This document shows positions 49,832 through 60,364 of a stretch of DNA of 64,000 nt, piece by piece. The notes beneath the pieces are model-generated. The model made no database searches, was not told where the DNA came from, and saw only the letters and a list, made by a program, of their open reading frames with translations. Source of the stretch: Gordionus sp. m RMFG-2023 (taxonomy: Eukaryota; Nematomorpha; Gordioida; Chordodea; Parachordodidae); contig NC_088776.1 in assembly GCF_954871325.1 (NCBI RefSeq), positions 45,774,569-45,838,568 of the forward strand, read 5' to 3'. The position numbers and the translations under genes were made by a program. Within the stretch, counting starts at the first letter, position 1. Every line of letters begins with the position of its first letter.

Positions 49832-50682
49832 TAATTTTGCAAATAAGGTTATCCCATAGATAAGATTAAATTATTTAGAAACAGATTCCTATCGCGCTTT
49901 GATGAAATAAATGTAATTATATCACATAATTTAAATTAAAACATTTTCTGCTATAATTTCATAATCGTTTTTTTCCCTTGATAATACCCTTTAAATTAAG
50001 ATTAATACGTAGAAAACATTGTGCTATATAATGGCCTTCCTGCTATTATATTCCAAATATCTATATATTTAAACTGTAACATTTTTTTTGATCTTGTCAA
50101 AGTAAGAGATGACAATTTTTTAAGATAATCAGTCAATTTATCATCTCCTTTACTTTGATAGATAATTTATTAAATGCCTATTTTTTTGGTTAATGGATTA
50201 GCATTGTTTGATTTATAATGAAGTTATAATAAACAAAATATTCACTAGCGATAAATAATATACAAAACATATAAAGTCGAATTTCTCATTAGTTACGCTA
50301 TCCTTTTCCTAATAAAAGAACAAATGAATAAATATGTAAATTTGGAATATAATTTATTTTATTCAATTTTTTTTTTTATCTTTTTTATTTATTTATATTG
50401 TAAATATTTAAATTTGTTTATAATTTTTTGTAGCTCTTATATGGGGGGGGGAGTGTACTTTTCTATAGTTTAATACGCTTTAAATGTATATATCGCCTCG
50501 CAAACTTAATAAAATAGTTGCTTAAAAGTCCCCAAGCCTTATATTCTTTAAGGTGATTTTTTTTATTAAATCTAAAAACCATGAAAATCTTATATATTTG
50601 GCTATGTATAATATTTTTTATAGAAGATAAACAACTATTATTTTAAATCTACTTTTAAAAAATTAATGTCTTAAATTTAATA
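49832..50682. other. No gene seen; small hairpin at 50092-50165
   Basis: AT-rich spacer. TCAAAGTAAGAGATGACAA (50097-50115) is answered by the reverse of TTTATCATCTCCTTTACTTTGA (about 50137-50158), a ~70-bp hairpin that may be a tiny MITE. Confidence 0.45.
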
Positions 50683-50690
50683 CACCAATC

Positions 50691-50910
50691 TAGTGTTGTT
50701 AAACTCGTTTTGAGCCGATTTTTAAAAACGGCTAACTCAATATTTCGTTCAGAATAGTAATACGAAAGCCTGAAGATTTTGTTTGTAGAAGGAACAATGG
50801 TTTGGACATCTATTACCGAAATCTCGAGGCTTAGACAATATTTTTCTGGCTAAAATATTGAATTAGCCGTTTTTAAAAATCGGCTCAAAACGAGCCGTTT
50901 AACAACACTA
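50691..50910. mobile_element. hAT MITE family A, copy 5, in the TDP1 promoter region
   Basis: Starts TAGTGTTGTTAAACTCG and ends, reversed, TAGTGTTGTTAAACGGCTCG. The perfect 8-bp duplication CACCAATC is at 50683-50690 and 50911-50918. Length 220 bp. It ends 128 bp before the TDP1 start codon. Perfect ends and duplication make this one of the youngest copies. Confidence 0.93.
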
Positions 50911-51038
50911 CACCAATCCATTCTTAATATACTTGTCATTTCTCACTCTATCTGTCAATTCTCTTTTAATTACACTGCTTGAGTATATTTATTAAAAGCA
51001 TATGTCTGATATTATTTAAAAACCAAAATTTTCTTATT

Positions 51039-54000
51039 ATGGGGAAAAGAGCGGGTCAGCTTTTTACTCAAGACTCAAAAAAACAAAAAATTTTAGATAC
51101 GTCTGAAAGAGTTAAAGAATCAGAAAGATGTTTATATTATACGAATAAAATTAAAATACCAGATATGTTTAATGTTAATGCTATGTATTTAAAGGATATT
51201 CTAAGTATGAATAAAGAAGAGTATGTTTCTTCAGCACATTTTAATTATTGTATTGATATAAATTGGCTTACAAGCCAATATCCTGATGAAAATAAGTATA
51301 TTTTATTTATTTAAAGATATATAGATTTATATAGGAATAAGCCTATATTAATTATTCATGGTTTTAAAGGGAATGATAAAGAAATGCTAGAAAACAGCAG
51401 TAAAATGTACAGTAACATAAATTTTGTTCAAGCTAAACTTAATATACCATTTGGCACCCATCACACCAAAATGATTTTTATTTTATACAAGGATGGATTG
51501 AGAGTCATTATACTTACAGGTTTCTTTTTAAACAACAGCTTTATTATATATATATATCAGCAAATATGATACAAGAAGATTGGGATGCAAAAACACAAGG
51601 TTTTTGGATAAGTCCCAAGTTCCCTATCCAGAAGGATAAAAAATCTTGTGACGATTTTGATTTTAAAAAAGATTTGCTTGCATATCTTGCTTCATACCAG
51701 TCTCCAAAGTTAAAAAGTCATTAAAAATATAAATTCATTATATTACTTAAATTTTCAGCTTGGGAAAATCATATCCAATCCCATGATATGTCTTTAGCTA
51801 ATGTTAAATTAGTGGCATCTGTTCCAGGCAGACACATTGGAAAAAATATAAATGAATGGGGACATTTAAAATTACGAAATATCTTAAGTAAACATGGTCC
51901 TAAAGATGACAAGAAGGATATAATTATAGGTCAATGCTCTAGCATTGGCTCTTTAGGAAGTAAAAAAGAATCATGGTTGTGCAATGAATTTTTAGGCTCC
52001 TTACTACAAATTGAAAGCACCACAAAAAAATTTTTTGATAAAAATTATAAACCACAACATTTACAAAACACAACAGCTAAGAATGATTCATTTCATTTGG
52101 TAAATAATTTTATACTTAATTTACCCTCCTTTAAATGTGGTAACATACTTGTTATTTTTTTCCATGTGTTTCTTTATCCAAATATCTATTTATTTTTCAA
52201 AAATATTTGAATCATAGCTTTAAAAGTATACATTATATTTATTTAATGTAAAGAAAATTTTGTCTAATAAATTAATTAGGGTCAAATTAATATATGTGAA
52301 CTGGACTATAGAATTTTCATAATTTTTCCAATCAGTTTTGTCAATGGGAAAGATACCATGTAGGCATAGTTAAGATTTTGCTGAGGGGTGAGGAAGCACT
52401 ATTAGGTATGTTTTTTCTCCATAAATTTATTGGAGGTTAGTTTCACTTATTGTAGGCATTTGGCAATGTTAGATTTTTATCATAATAATTATGGTCTTTC
52501 ACTTTTTTTTAAAATTAATATTCCTTTTTTTATAAAAAAAATTGAATTATAGTCATTATATTAAAAAGTTATTAACTTTTACTGATTTTTCTTTCAAATC
52601 CTTGGTTATATATTGTATACATTTTGGGAGGAGAGGAAGGGGTGTGTAAGGGGGGGGGTCTATTAGTTTAAAATGATATTTCGTAGAACATACAAATTTC
52701 AGAAGGGGGGATTAATACAGAATAAAAGATCTTCAATTTATTTCAAAATAACAAACAATTTTCATCATAAAGTCATAAAAACAATTAAATATATTTATTC
52801 CTTCTTGAAGACGAAAAAAAAATTAAGATATAATTTTAAACATCCGCCAAAAATGATATTGATGCAAGCACTCAGAATGGGCCTTATAATTTTTCTTCTA
52901 GCAGGGTAAACATATCACTACCCTCCACATTACCTATAATTTATGGAGGGTATTCACTTCCATACCTTCCTCTGTAAGCTGGGGATTTACAAATAAGAAG
53001 AAATATTTATAAGTGCCAGAGGAAAATAATTTATTTGTGTTTTACTATAATAGAATAATATCTATAAAAGCATAAGAAAAACAAAATAATTGAAAATTTT
53101 GCCAAGTCCTGCCCGACTCGATTTGAAATTTTAAAATAAAGGAGCGTATTTGAGAAAATGTATATTCAAATTTATGTAGAATTTAATATATACATACAAC
53201 ACAATGATGATATTTAGATTTAATCATAAATACGCTGACCTAAAAATGGTATTTTTTTCTAGGTTTTTCCAACTTTGGAAAACGTTAAAAATAGTTTTGA
53301 AGGTTATATAGCTGGGGGATCTATACCTTACTCAAATCAAACTCACTCAAAACAAAAATATCTTTCGGATCATATGTGCGAGTGGAAATCGAATGCTTTA
53401 GGGCGCTCCAGGGCCTCGCCGCATATCAAAACGTATGCTAGAATCAGTGAAGATGGAACGAAATTGCGTTGGCTTTTATTGACAAGGTTTTAATAAATTA
53501 ATTTTGATATTGGGAAAAATATTTAATATGATACAAGCCAAAAGAGTTATAATAATTTCGATAGTTTTTTCTTAAATTTATATTGCATCCATATCACCTT
53601 AGGCCATTCACCAATACCCGATTCTAATTTTTTATGAAATAAAATATAATCCAAAACAAATTTTAAATTTATAAGGAAAAAGGTGAAATATTTAAAGAAT
53701 TAATAAGTAAGGCACCAATTACTTTATTTCGTAGTAAAATTGATTTAAAATTAATAAGTAAAGTAATAAATATTCACGTAAACCAGATATTTAGAACTTA
53801 TGTATGTTATCCGTTTTGGCATAACCAATTTTTGCCATAATTTTTTTTTACCCTTTAACCATCTACTAAAGAGATTAAAGCAATAATATGTACTAATTAA
53901 GCTCTACTTAATGGTTTGGTATAATTTTCAGAGTTAGTGTTTCCAAAATCTGGGCTGCCTGGTCACCCTCAGTAAATGGGAGAGTACCGCAAAATAAAAT

Positions 54001-56953
54001 GAAATATACCATATTGACCAAACTTCCACAATATCTACCGCAATTTAATTTCCACAAGATTTTTATTCAAAAATAAATTTTTTAAGATAAAAATTTATAA
54101 ACCAAAAAGTGTCCAAATTATGTTGCATTATTTTCTTTTTATTGATTATAAATTGAAATAAAGAAAATCAACTATTTTTTTTAATCCAGGGATACGAACC
54201 GTAACGAATATCAATTCGGTTTAGACAAAAATAAAAGTTCTGGGTTGGGTCTTAAAGAAATAATAATATCGTTTCGGTTTGATACTTTAAAAACGGGTTG
54301 ATTTTTTTTTCCATACAACCTAATTAGAAATATGTAAAGAACAGCGCATCTTTTAAAATTTTCTCTATTCCAAAAATAATAAGATTAAATATATTAAAAT
54401 ATTTTTAATATTCTCAAATTATATTTATAAGGAGAAAGAATAGATAAATGGCTGAGAATAAGTTAACCTGGGTAGTTGGCACAGTCAAATAGCAATATAC
54501 AAATATTAATATTTTTTAAAAGAATTAGTATATCAAAAGATTTAGACCAGACCTTGGTTTGGTTTAGGTTCGGATGGCTAATCTTTTAACTGTTGAGGTT
54601 CGATTCAGATCCTTTAAATAATAGAGTTTAATACCAGTTTAACTATATGATTCAGGGTAAGTTTGTATCCCTGTTTAGATAGTAAGTTTTGTTTTATCAG
54701 GTTTTGAGATTTTATTTCAAAAAACATCCTTTAGATTTATGGATTATGAAAAATTTTCCTTAGATAGTACTTCCTCCTACATCATCATAAGTAAAAGGCA
54801 AAATCATTAAAATATGATCCACATGTGAATAATATTCGGGGGATGTAATTATTTCACATGACCCTCAAAAATTAAGTATGCTACTTTTTTAATTGAACGA
54901 ACGTGAAAACCGAACTTAATGCTTGTTTAGAGTGCGTTTTGTATGTAGACGTTTCATTTAAAATATTTTGCCTCATTTTTCCAAATGAATAAACTTGATA
55001 TTAAATGGGAATATATTTAATATTAAAGTTTAGGAATAAATAGGTGAAACAGCTATAATGCTAATTGGCTATTTATTATAGATTTTGTTGCTCACTTAAT
55101 TAATTTTGTTGGAATTATGTTAATTTTCTATTACATTTGTTCATTTGCAGAGTTATTAACATCAAGATACAAAAATGTTGAAGGTATATTTAGATGTTTT
55201 TCGAGATATCTATATTTAGATAAATTTAGATATATTGTTTTAAGTTTTTCTTATTAAAAATTTTAATTCAATTCATTAAATATTCTGTCCGATAACTTCT
55301 CACTTATCAGAATTTATCCATTTATTATAAAATTTGATCTTTCGGAACTTTTATAAGAAACAACTTTATGCATATTTGCTCTTACATGCTCATTGACTTA
55401 AATTTTCTCATTTTCCATTAAATTTGCTTTAATATCAAAATTAGTCTTGGCAATTTTAGGCGGAATGGCTCTAGGAGAAGAGTCAGTACACCCTATACTC
55501 ATAGTTTGTTATTTTTAAAATAAACACTAAAACATATACAATATAGTTGTGTTACTTATTTTTATAATGAATAAACAAATTTTTAATTTGATTATAGTTA
55601 TTTAAAATTATACATAGACAATAATTAAATATACATATAATAAAATATGTATAAAAAAATTGAAGATATGACCGATTGATGGCTTAAGGCCCGCATAAGG
55701 GGACCACCATATAAAAAATATATAACAAAAATTTATCCACAATTTAAAAATTTTTACCTGGCAACTCTGTTCACTTTACGCTTAAAGCATGACGTCATAG
55801 TTTTGATTTTGTTTTATAACTTGGTTTCATTTTTGTGGTTCGTAAAACTGATTGAGAATTTATAAGTACTCGATATTTAGTTCCTATATATATATTTCAT
55901 TCTGACATGATGCCAATTTGAAACTTTTTCTTGTTTATAAAATTTTACCAAACGAATAAAAATAATATACGATTAAGCACCAGACAATTGATAAAATTTT
56001 CAGAATATTCTCAGGAGCTTTATTAATAGTAAAGTTGGGCAAAAATTTTTGCTAATAATTTTTTCCTTTTATATAGGCGACTATACTTGTTAAAACACTC
56101 AACTAATGAAGCAGGAAACATTGGCATAGATTTTAGAATTTGTGCTTCCAAGTGTTTACAAATACATATTTTTTTCCTGTTATTTATGGAATTTATTCAA
56201 AATTTAAAAATAATGCCGCGTGATTCAATAATTACAATGATCAAAATTGATAATTTCAAAACATTCCCAAGTTCTAAAATATAGTTACGCCTATTGCATG
56301 ACCGTGAATATTCTACCTAGAAAAGAGTTGAATAACTGACAACTCTTTTTTTTAAATATTTTATTTATCTAATATGTATACTTTCTTATTCTTAAATTAG
56401 TAACCCGGGTCTTAAAATTAATTTTTTGAAAACAAACTAATGTCGGTAAAAGTATCGAAAAAGGATTTAAATTATGAGCGGGGTCAGAATATTAATACTT
56501 TTTCCTCATTCTTGTCAGGCCTTTTTTCTGATTCAAATCATGAAACGATCCAATGAATATATCTGCAATACATCATATGTATAATATAATTCTCTTTGAC
56601 ATGATTAATAATTTAATTTTTTTTCATTTGAAAAAATAAATAAAATAAAACTTAGCGCTAATCTTTCAAAAGCCGCGTGGGGAACCCTAGAAAAGAACAA
56701 CACGCAATTAGCTATAAGATCTTACGAGTTGGGAGTTTTATTTTTACCAAAATTTTGTGGAATCCTTGATCAAGATTATTTTAACTTATCGGGAAGTTAT
56801 ATAAATAATGAGATCAAACAAATACCTCGAATGTATTTGCCTTACGATTACCCTTTAGCCAAATACAGTTCAAACGATAACCCCTGGTTTGTTGATTTGG
56901 AGCATGGGCCAAAAGAGAGAGATATTTTGAATAACACTTGGCCGCCTAAATAA
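51039..56953 (+). CDS. TDP1: Tyrosyl-DNA phosphodiesterase 1, six exons (51039-51295, 51335-51519, 51561-51716, 51759-52099, 53263-53486, 56656-56953)
   Basis: DNA-repair enzyme of the phospholipase D superfamily that removes 3'-phosphotyrosyl adducts left by trapped topoisomerase I. The six exons join in phase to 486 residues without stops. Exon 2 carries the first HxK motif in [16 protein letters not shown] (H129, K131). Exon 5 carries the second in SPHIKTY (H367, K369). [10 protein letters not shown] (388-397) crosses the last junction, and YELGVLFLP follows. [31 protein letters not shown] and [12 protein letters not shown] also match the family. Human TDP1 is 608 residues; the difference is mostly the N-terminal regulatory region, here only about 30 residues ahead of the conserved domain. 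The start is the first ATG in frame; a TTG-initiated extension to 50979 is rejected. Introns are 39, 41, 42, 1163 and 3169 nt. The donors GTTTCT and GTCATT are weak but required by phase and homology. Confidence 0.95.
52100..53262 (+). other. TDP1 intron 4
   Basis: Begins GTAAAT and ends TTCTAG. The open frame of exon 4 continues past the chosen donor to 52210, but only the donor at 52100 restores phase with exon 5 and the homologous [10 protein letters not shown] junction. It contains MITE family C copy 2. Confidence 0.85.
52358..52710. mobile_element. MITE family C, copy 2 (TDP1 intron 4)
   Basis: Aligns with 20691-21040 through AGGCATAGTTAAGA, ATTTATTGGAGGT, TTATTGTAGGC, GGTCTTTCACTTTTTTT, TTTCTTTCAAAT and the G-rich block near 52625-52660. 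The right end is not clean and no duplication was found. Confidence 0.6.
53790..53895 (+). repeat. Repeat family B fragment in TDP1 intron 5
   Basis: CCAGATATTTAGAACTT, GCCATAATTTTTTTTACC and CTAAAGAGATTAAAGCAAT match the reverse of 8330-8460. Confidence 0.6.
54187..54673. mobile_element. hAT-type MITE, CAGGGATAC ends (487 bp)
   Basis: Left end CAGGGATACGAACC and reversed right end CAGGGATACAAAC. GGTTCG, CGGTTT and TTCGG words repeat near both ends, like subterminal binding arrays. Flanks TTTTAATC and TTTAGATA match only partly, so the insertion is old. Lies in TDP1 intron 5. Confidence 0.65.
55870..56175 (+). repeat. Repeat family B copy in TDP1 intron 5
   Basis: Matches the reverse of about 7870-8180 over some 300 bp (CATGATGCCAATTT, AAAATTTT(C/T)AGAATA, GCTAATAATTTTT, ACTAATGAAGCAGGAAA, TTTGTGCTTCCAA). 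Part translates as TNEAGNIG...ICA in both copies, so a coding origin cannot be excluded. Confidence 0.6.
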
Positions 56954-56954
56954 A
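56949..56954 (+). promoter_or_regulatory. Polyadenylation signal candidate overlapping TDP1 stop
   Basis: AATAAA overlaps the TAA stop (56951-56953). Another AATAAA occurs about 90 bp further on and may be used instead. Confidence 0.35.
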
Positions 56955-57584
56955 TTTTTTTAAATATACTGATCGATTTTATTTTTTTAATAAGTTTACA
57001 TATTATTGTTAATTTATTCACTAATTTTTATATTTTGTAAATAAAATTAATACAGAAAGATGGAGAATTATGGGTATTTATTTGCATAAAATTATCAATT
57101 TTACTTGGGATTTATAAAATTTGCCCTAAAACACGATTTCGATACCTTCATATATTAATTGTTAGTCATGTAATATTCGAACATTTTTTCCTCAGGGGGG
57201 GGGGGCTAAGGTGCCTCTTTATTATTAAATAAATAATTACTTAGAATTTACTGTTTTAAAAGGGAAAAGAAGAATATCAGGAGAGGCAAACTTATCCCTA
57301 ATTAGGCAGAACTACAGAAGTAACATTTGCACGGTCCGGCCTAGATTTTTTTAAAATATATATTACATTTCGTTTAAATGTAGATTCATAGATTTTATAA
57401 TAATAATCAATATCATAAAAATCAACGATATCTTTTATTAATGCTTGAATTCATTCAAATTAATAATTAAAGAAAATTTATACATATTCTTACAATTAAT
57501 TGTAAGCATAATATAGTATCGCATTTTGAATTAATAAAAATTTCTTATGACATTGTAAAAAACATTCTTTAATTTTTTTTAAAT
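56955..57584. other. No gene seen; element-end fragment near 57309
   Basis: CAGAAGTAACATTTGCACGG followed by TCCGGCCTAGATTTT (57314-57350) resembles the left end of the 57891 element. A run of 10 G is at about 57197-57206. Confidence 0.45.
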
Positions 57585-57890
57585 GTATTCAGTAGAGCTG
57601 TGCCGAACCATATATTTTTCACCGATCCTATCCGCTATTTATACTGATTTTATTACTTCCCCCCTTGAACCAAATGTAATTAAGAAATCAATATTTTTTA
57701 TTCAAAAAATCGAATAATGCATTTAATTATTATTTTTTTCTACAATTAAGACTATAATAAAAAAATATATTTCATAATATATCCATTTTATGTTGGTATG
57801 AATTATAAAATTGTAATAATTAATATATAAAATTGTAATATTTAATATATAAAATTATAATATATTAGAATTTTTAAAATAAATATATCC

Positions 57891-58135
57891 TGAGACCTGC
57901 AGAGGTACCATTTGAACTGCCCGGCCCGGATTTTTTTTCCAAAAATTTTTTAAGGCCCTGCCTGGCCCGAGTTTTATATTTTAAGGGCCTGCCCGGCTTT
58001 TTTTTAAAAAAAATTTCATGCCCTGCCTAGATTTTTTTTAAAATATATTTTATTTTTTTTTTGATTTTTAGCTAATAGTGGTGATTTCAAATATTTGGTT
58101 TTAAAATATACGCCCGGCAGGGCTGGGCCTGCAGG
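57891..58135. mobile_element. GC-word element family D, nested
   Basis: Ends AGACCTGCAGAGGTACC and, reversed, AGACCTGCAGGCCCAGCC. Between them, GCCCGGCC, GGCCCTGCCTGGCCCG and GCCTGCCCGG words alternate with T-rich runs. No target duplication was found. Related ends occur at 33.7 kb and 57.31 kb. Confidence 0.6.
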
Positions 58136-58142
58136 TCTTTGA

Positions 58143-58280
58143 TAAAATCCTCTAGATTTTCTGGCAATAAGCTTCTAAGATATGGATTATCTATATCCCC
58201 TGCCGTACTGAAGGCAGACTCTGATTCCGCAGATAATGCATTTTGCAAAATTATCTTTATCTTTTGAAAAATATTTCCAT
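58143..58280 (-). pseudogene. hAT transposase C-terminal fragment
   Basis: The minus strand reads SAESESAFSTAGDI followed by PYLRSLLPENLEDF, a close match to the hAT C-terminal dimerisation block (A.SAESER.FSTAG...R..L.PENLE). Only this end survives; no upstream DDE region is visible, and the frame stops soon after. It implies the surrounding element once carried its own transposase on the minus strand, or that the fragment came with an insertion. Confidence 0.75.
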
Positions 58281-58605
58281 AATTCAGATATTATATTTAA
58301 AAAATTCTTTTATTTATATAAATAATAAAATTGGCGTTACTATTTAAAAAGATTTAAAATAAATAAAATTTTGGTTGTTCCTTTCTATTTTTATAAAAAA
58401 ACTTTTAAAATACTAGAAATCTATTTAAAAGACGAAATAAAATTTAGATGGTGTTGTGCATTTGCATTGTTTAAAAAAAAAATTATTTAGAAAATATAAT
58501 AAATAACAAAAAAAAAGAAAAATAATTAGATCGGATCGGGTTTTACAGGTATCGGCCCGATCCGATATTTTGGAAAACGCTAAATATCGGCGCCCTAGTA
58601 TTCAG

Positions 58606-59484
58606 ACCCATGGTATTGTTTACCATCCCAGTGGATATGCTTCTTTATGAACAATCAATTGAAATTGCCACATATATAAGATTTAGATTTAGCTCGTAGA
58701 TATTTTGTTAATGGTAGAATTTAAAAATCCTATAAAAACATTTATTTAATTGATGAATTAAAATTAGCAGGATTATGATAATTTGTAGATGTTGAATAAA
58801 AAGATTCTTTTAAAAAATCTGTGCTACATAGACATGAGTATTTGTTTGGTTTAAATATTTCTCTTTAAACTGCATGGCTTCTACTTAAAAGAGCCTTATT
58901 GTTAATTAGAAACCTAGATAATTAAAAAAAATAATCATCATTTTGATTCAAAGCCACATCTTATTCTATATAGAAATAAAGTGATCAAGAATAAAAATAA
59001 TTTTAAAAAAGAAGTCAGAGATATTAACATTATGTTTGTAAATTAAAAAATAGTAAAAAATATGTATGTTACAGAAATTAATTACAATTATTGAATTATT
59101 TTTTTTACTCATGATATTATATATTATAACATTCAAATTTAACTTATTTTTTAATATATAAAGATTGTTAAAGGTTTAAAAATTTCAGAATGTAATTTAA
59201 TAAAAACAGAAAAATATATAAATAAATGCTATTACATATATTTCATTAACTATTAATTACTTGTGACAAAATACATCCTTTTTTTATGCTGAACATAAGA
59301 TTTATTAAAATTAATGCATATGATAATAATCGCTATTTTACAAATGGCTGCCAAATGAATATAACATATAACTGAGCGTTGAGCAGTCTGTTAATATAAG
59401 TCTATGAATAGATACAATACAGTATTGTGCAAATTTCAAAACATTTCCATATTTTTTAATTCGTTTGTAAATAAAATAAAACTT
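58606..59484. other. No gene seen
   Basis: AT-rich spacer between two hAT-type elements. Confidence 0.4.
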
Positions 59485-60364
59485 GTAAAATTTAGTGCTG
59501 TAAAGTAACGTCTTTAATAACTTCATTACCTTTTTTGAAGAAAAGAAACGCCATTCGTTAACTTCTTCTAGAGGTAACGAGTAACGGTAACGCGTTTCTT
59601 TTTTTTTGAGTAACAATAACGCAAAACGTTACTTAAAATTTTTTCTTAAAAAAATATTAAAAAAAGAAAATCATATTTTATTATATACTTAAAATTACTT
59701 TTGTTGCTATTAATTTAACTTCAAATTATTAATAAATTTAAAGAATAAAATAGTGATTTTAAAAAATTTTGTTTAAATAAATATGTATTTTTAAATAAAT
59801 AGTTATATGGAATAAAACTAAAGCAATATTGTTTTAGAGAACTGAACCTGGATATTTTGCCTGATTCCTTTAAATAATATATCAGAATTATGAATATAAA
59901 ACTGAAAAATTATATTTGACAATCATAATTTCAATTTTTAATGTTTTCCTTGACAATAAGCTTAGTGAGGAATTAAAAGCAATTAAATTTTTAAAAGATT
60001 TCTCTTCAATTTAATAAAAAATGCAGGAATTAAACATTTTGATTAAAAAATTATAGACATTCCTCAAAAATGAAAGAGATTAGTTAACATTTGAATAGTA
60101 ATAAACAAATTTTAAGCCAATCATCTCACTCATTGAGATGCAGAATTCATCTCTAAATCAATTACAAAAATAGCACAATCAGCTGCTGATAAATTAGTTT
60201 TTAATTTTGTAATTTAAGAATTACAACTATTTTCAATTGTAGAAAACATTGCATTTATTAATATTATCAAAAAATTGTAGCTAACTAAAAATGTGATGTC
60301 TTATCATACCCTGGTATTAAAAATTAATGGCAAATAAATTAGTGAATTTATTGTGTACCCCAAA

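Larger units (their letters stand above)
53487..56655 (+). other. TDP1 intron 5 (3.2 kb)
   Basis: Begins GTTTTA and ends ACTTAG. It contains two repeat family B fragments (53790-53895, 55870-56175) and one hAT-type MITE (54187-54673). A 65-codon frame at 56087-56284 lies in the family B repeat and is not counted as an exon. Confidence 0.85.
57593..58597. mobile_element. hAT-type element with perfect target duplication (1.0 kb)
   Basis: Left end TAGAGCTGTGCCGAACC and reversed right end TAGGGCGCCGATATTTAGC. The perfect 8-bp duplication GTATTCAG is at 57585-57592 and 58598-58605. CCGATCC, ATCGGATCGGG and GGTATCGGCCC words lie inside the ends. It contains a GC-rich element (57891-58135) and a minus-strand hAT C-terminal fragment, so it is composite or a deletion derivative. 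Confidence 0.85.

Noticed and set aside
50979-51038. N-terminal extension of TDP1 starting at TTG
   Set aside because: It does not begin with ATG, and homology starts well after the ATG at 51039.
52100-52210. Continuation of the TDP1 exon 4 frame
   Set aside because: It does not match the family, and only the donor at 52100 restores phase and homology with exon 5.
56087-56284. 65-codon frame in TDP1 intron 5 as an exon
   Set aside because: It lies in a dispersed repeat, and TDP1 homology continues directly from exon 5 to the exon at 56656.
59338-59616. 92-codon minus-strand frame
   Set aside because: Half of it lies in the terminal repeat of the 59.5 kb hAT element, and it has no recognisable motif.
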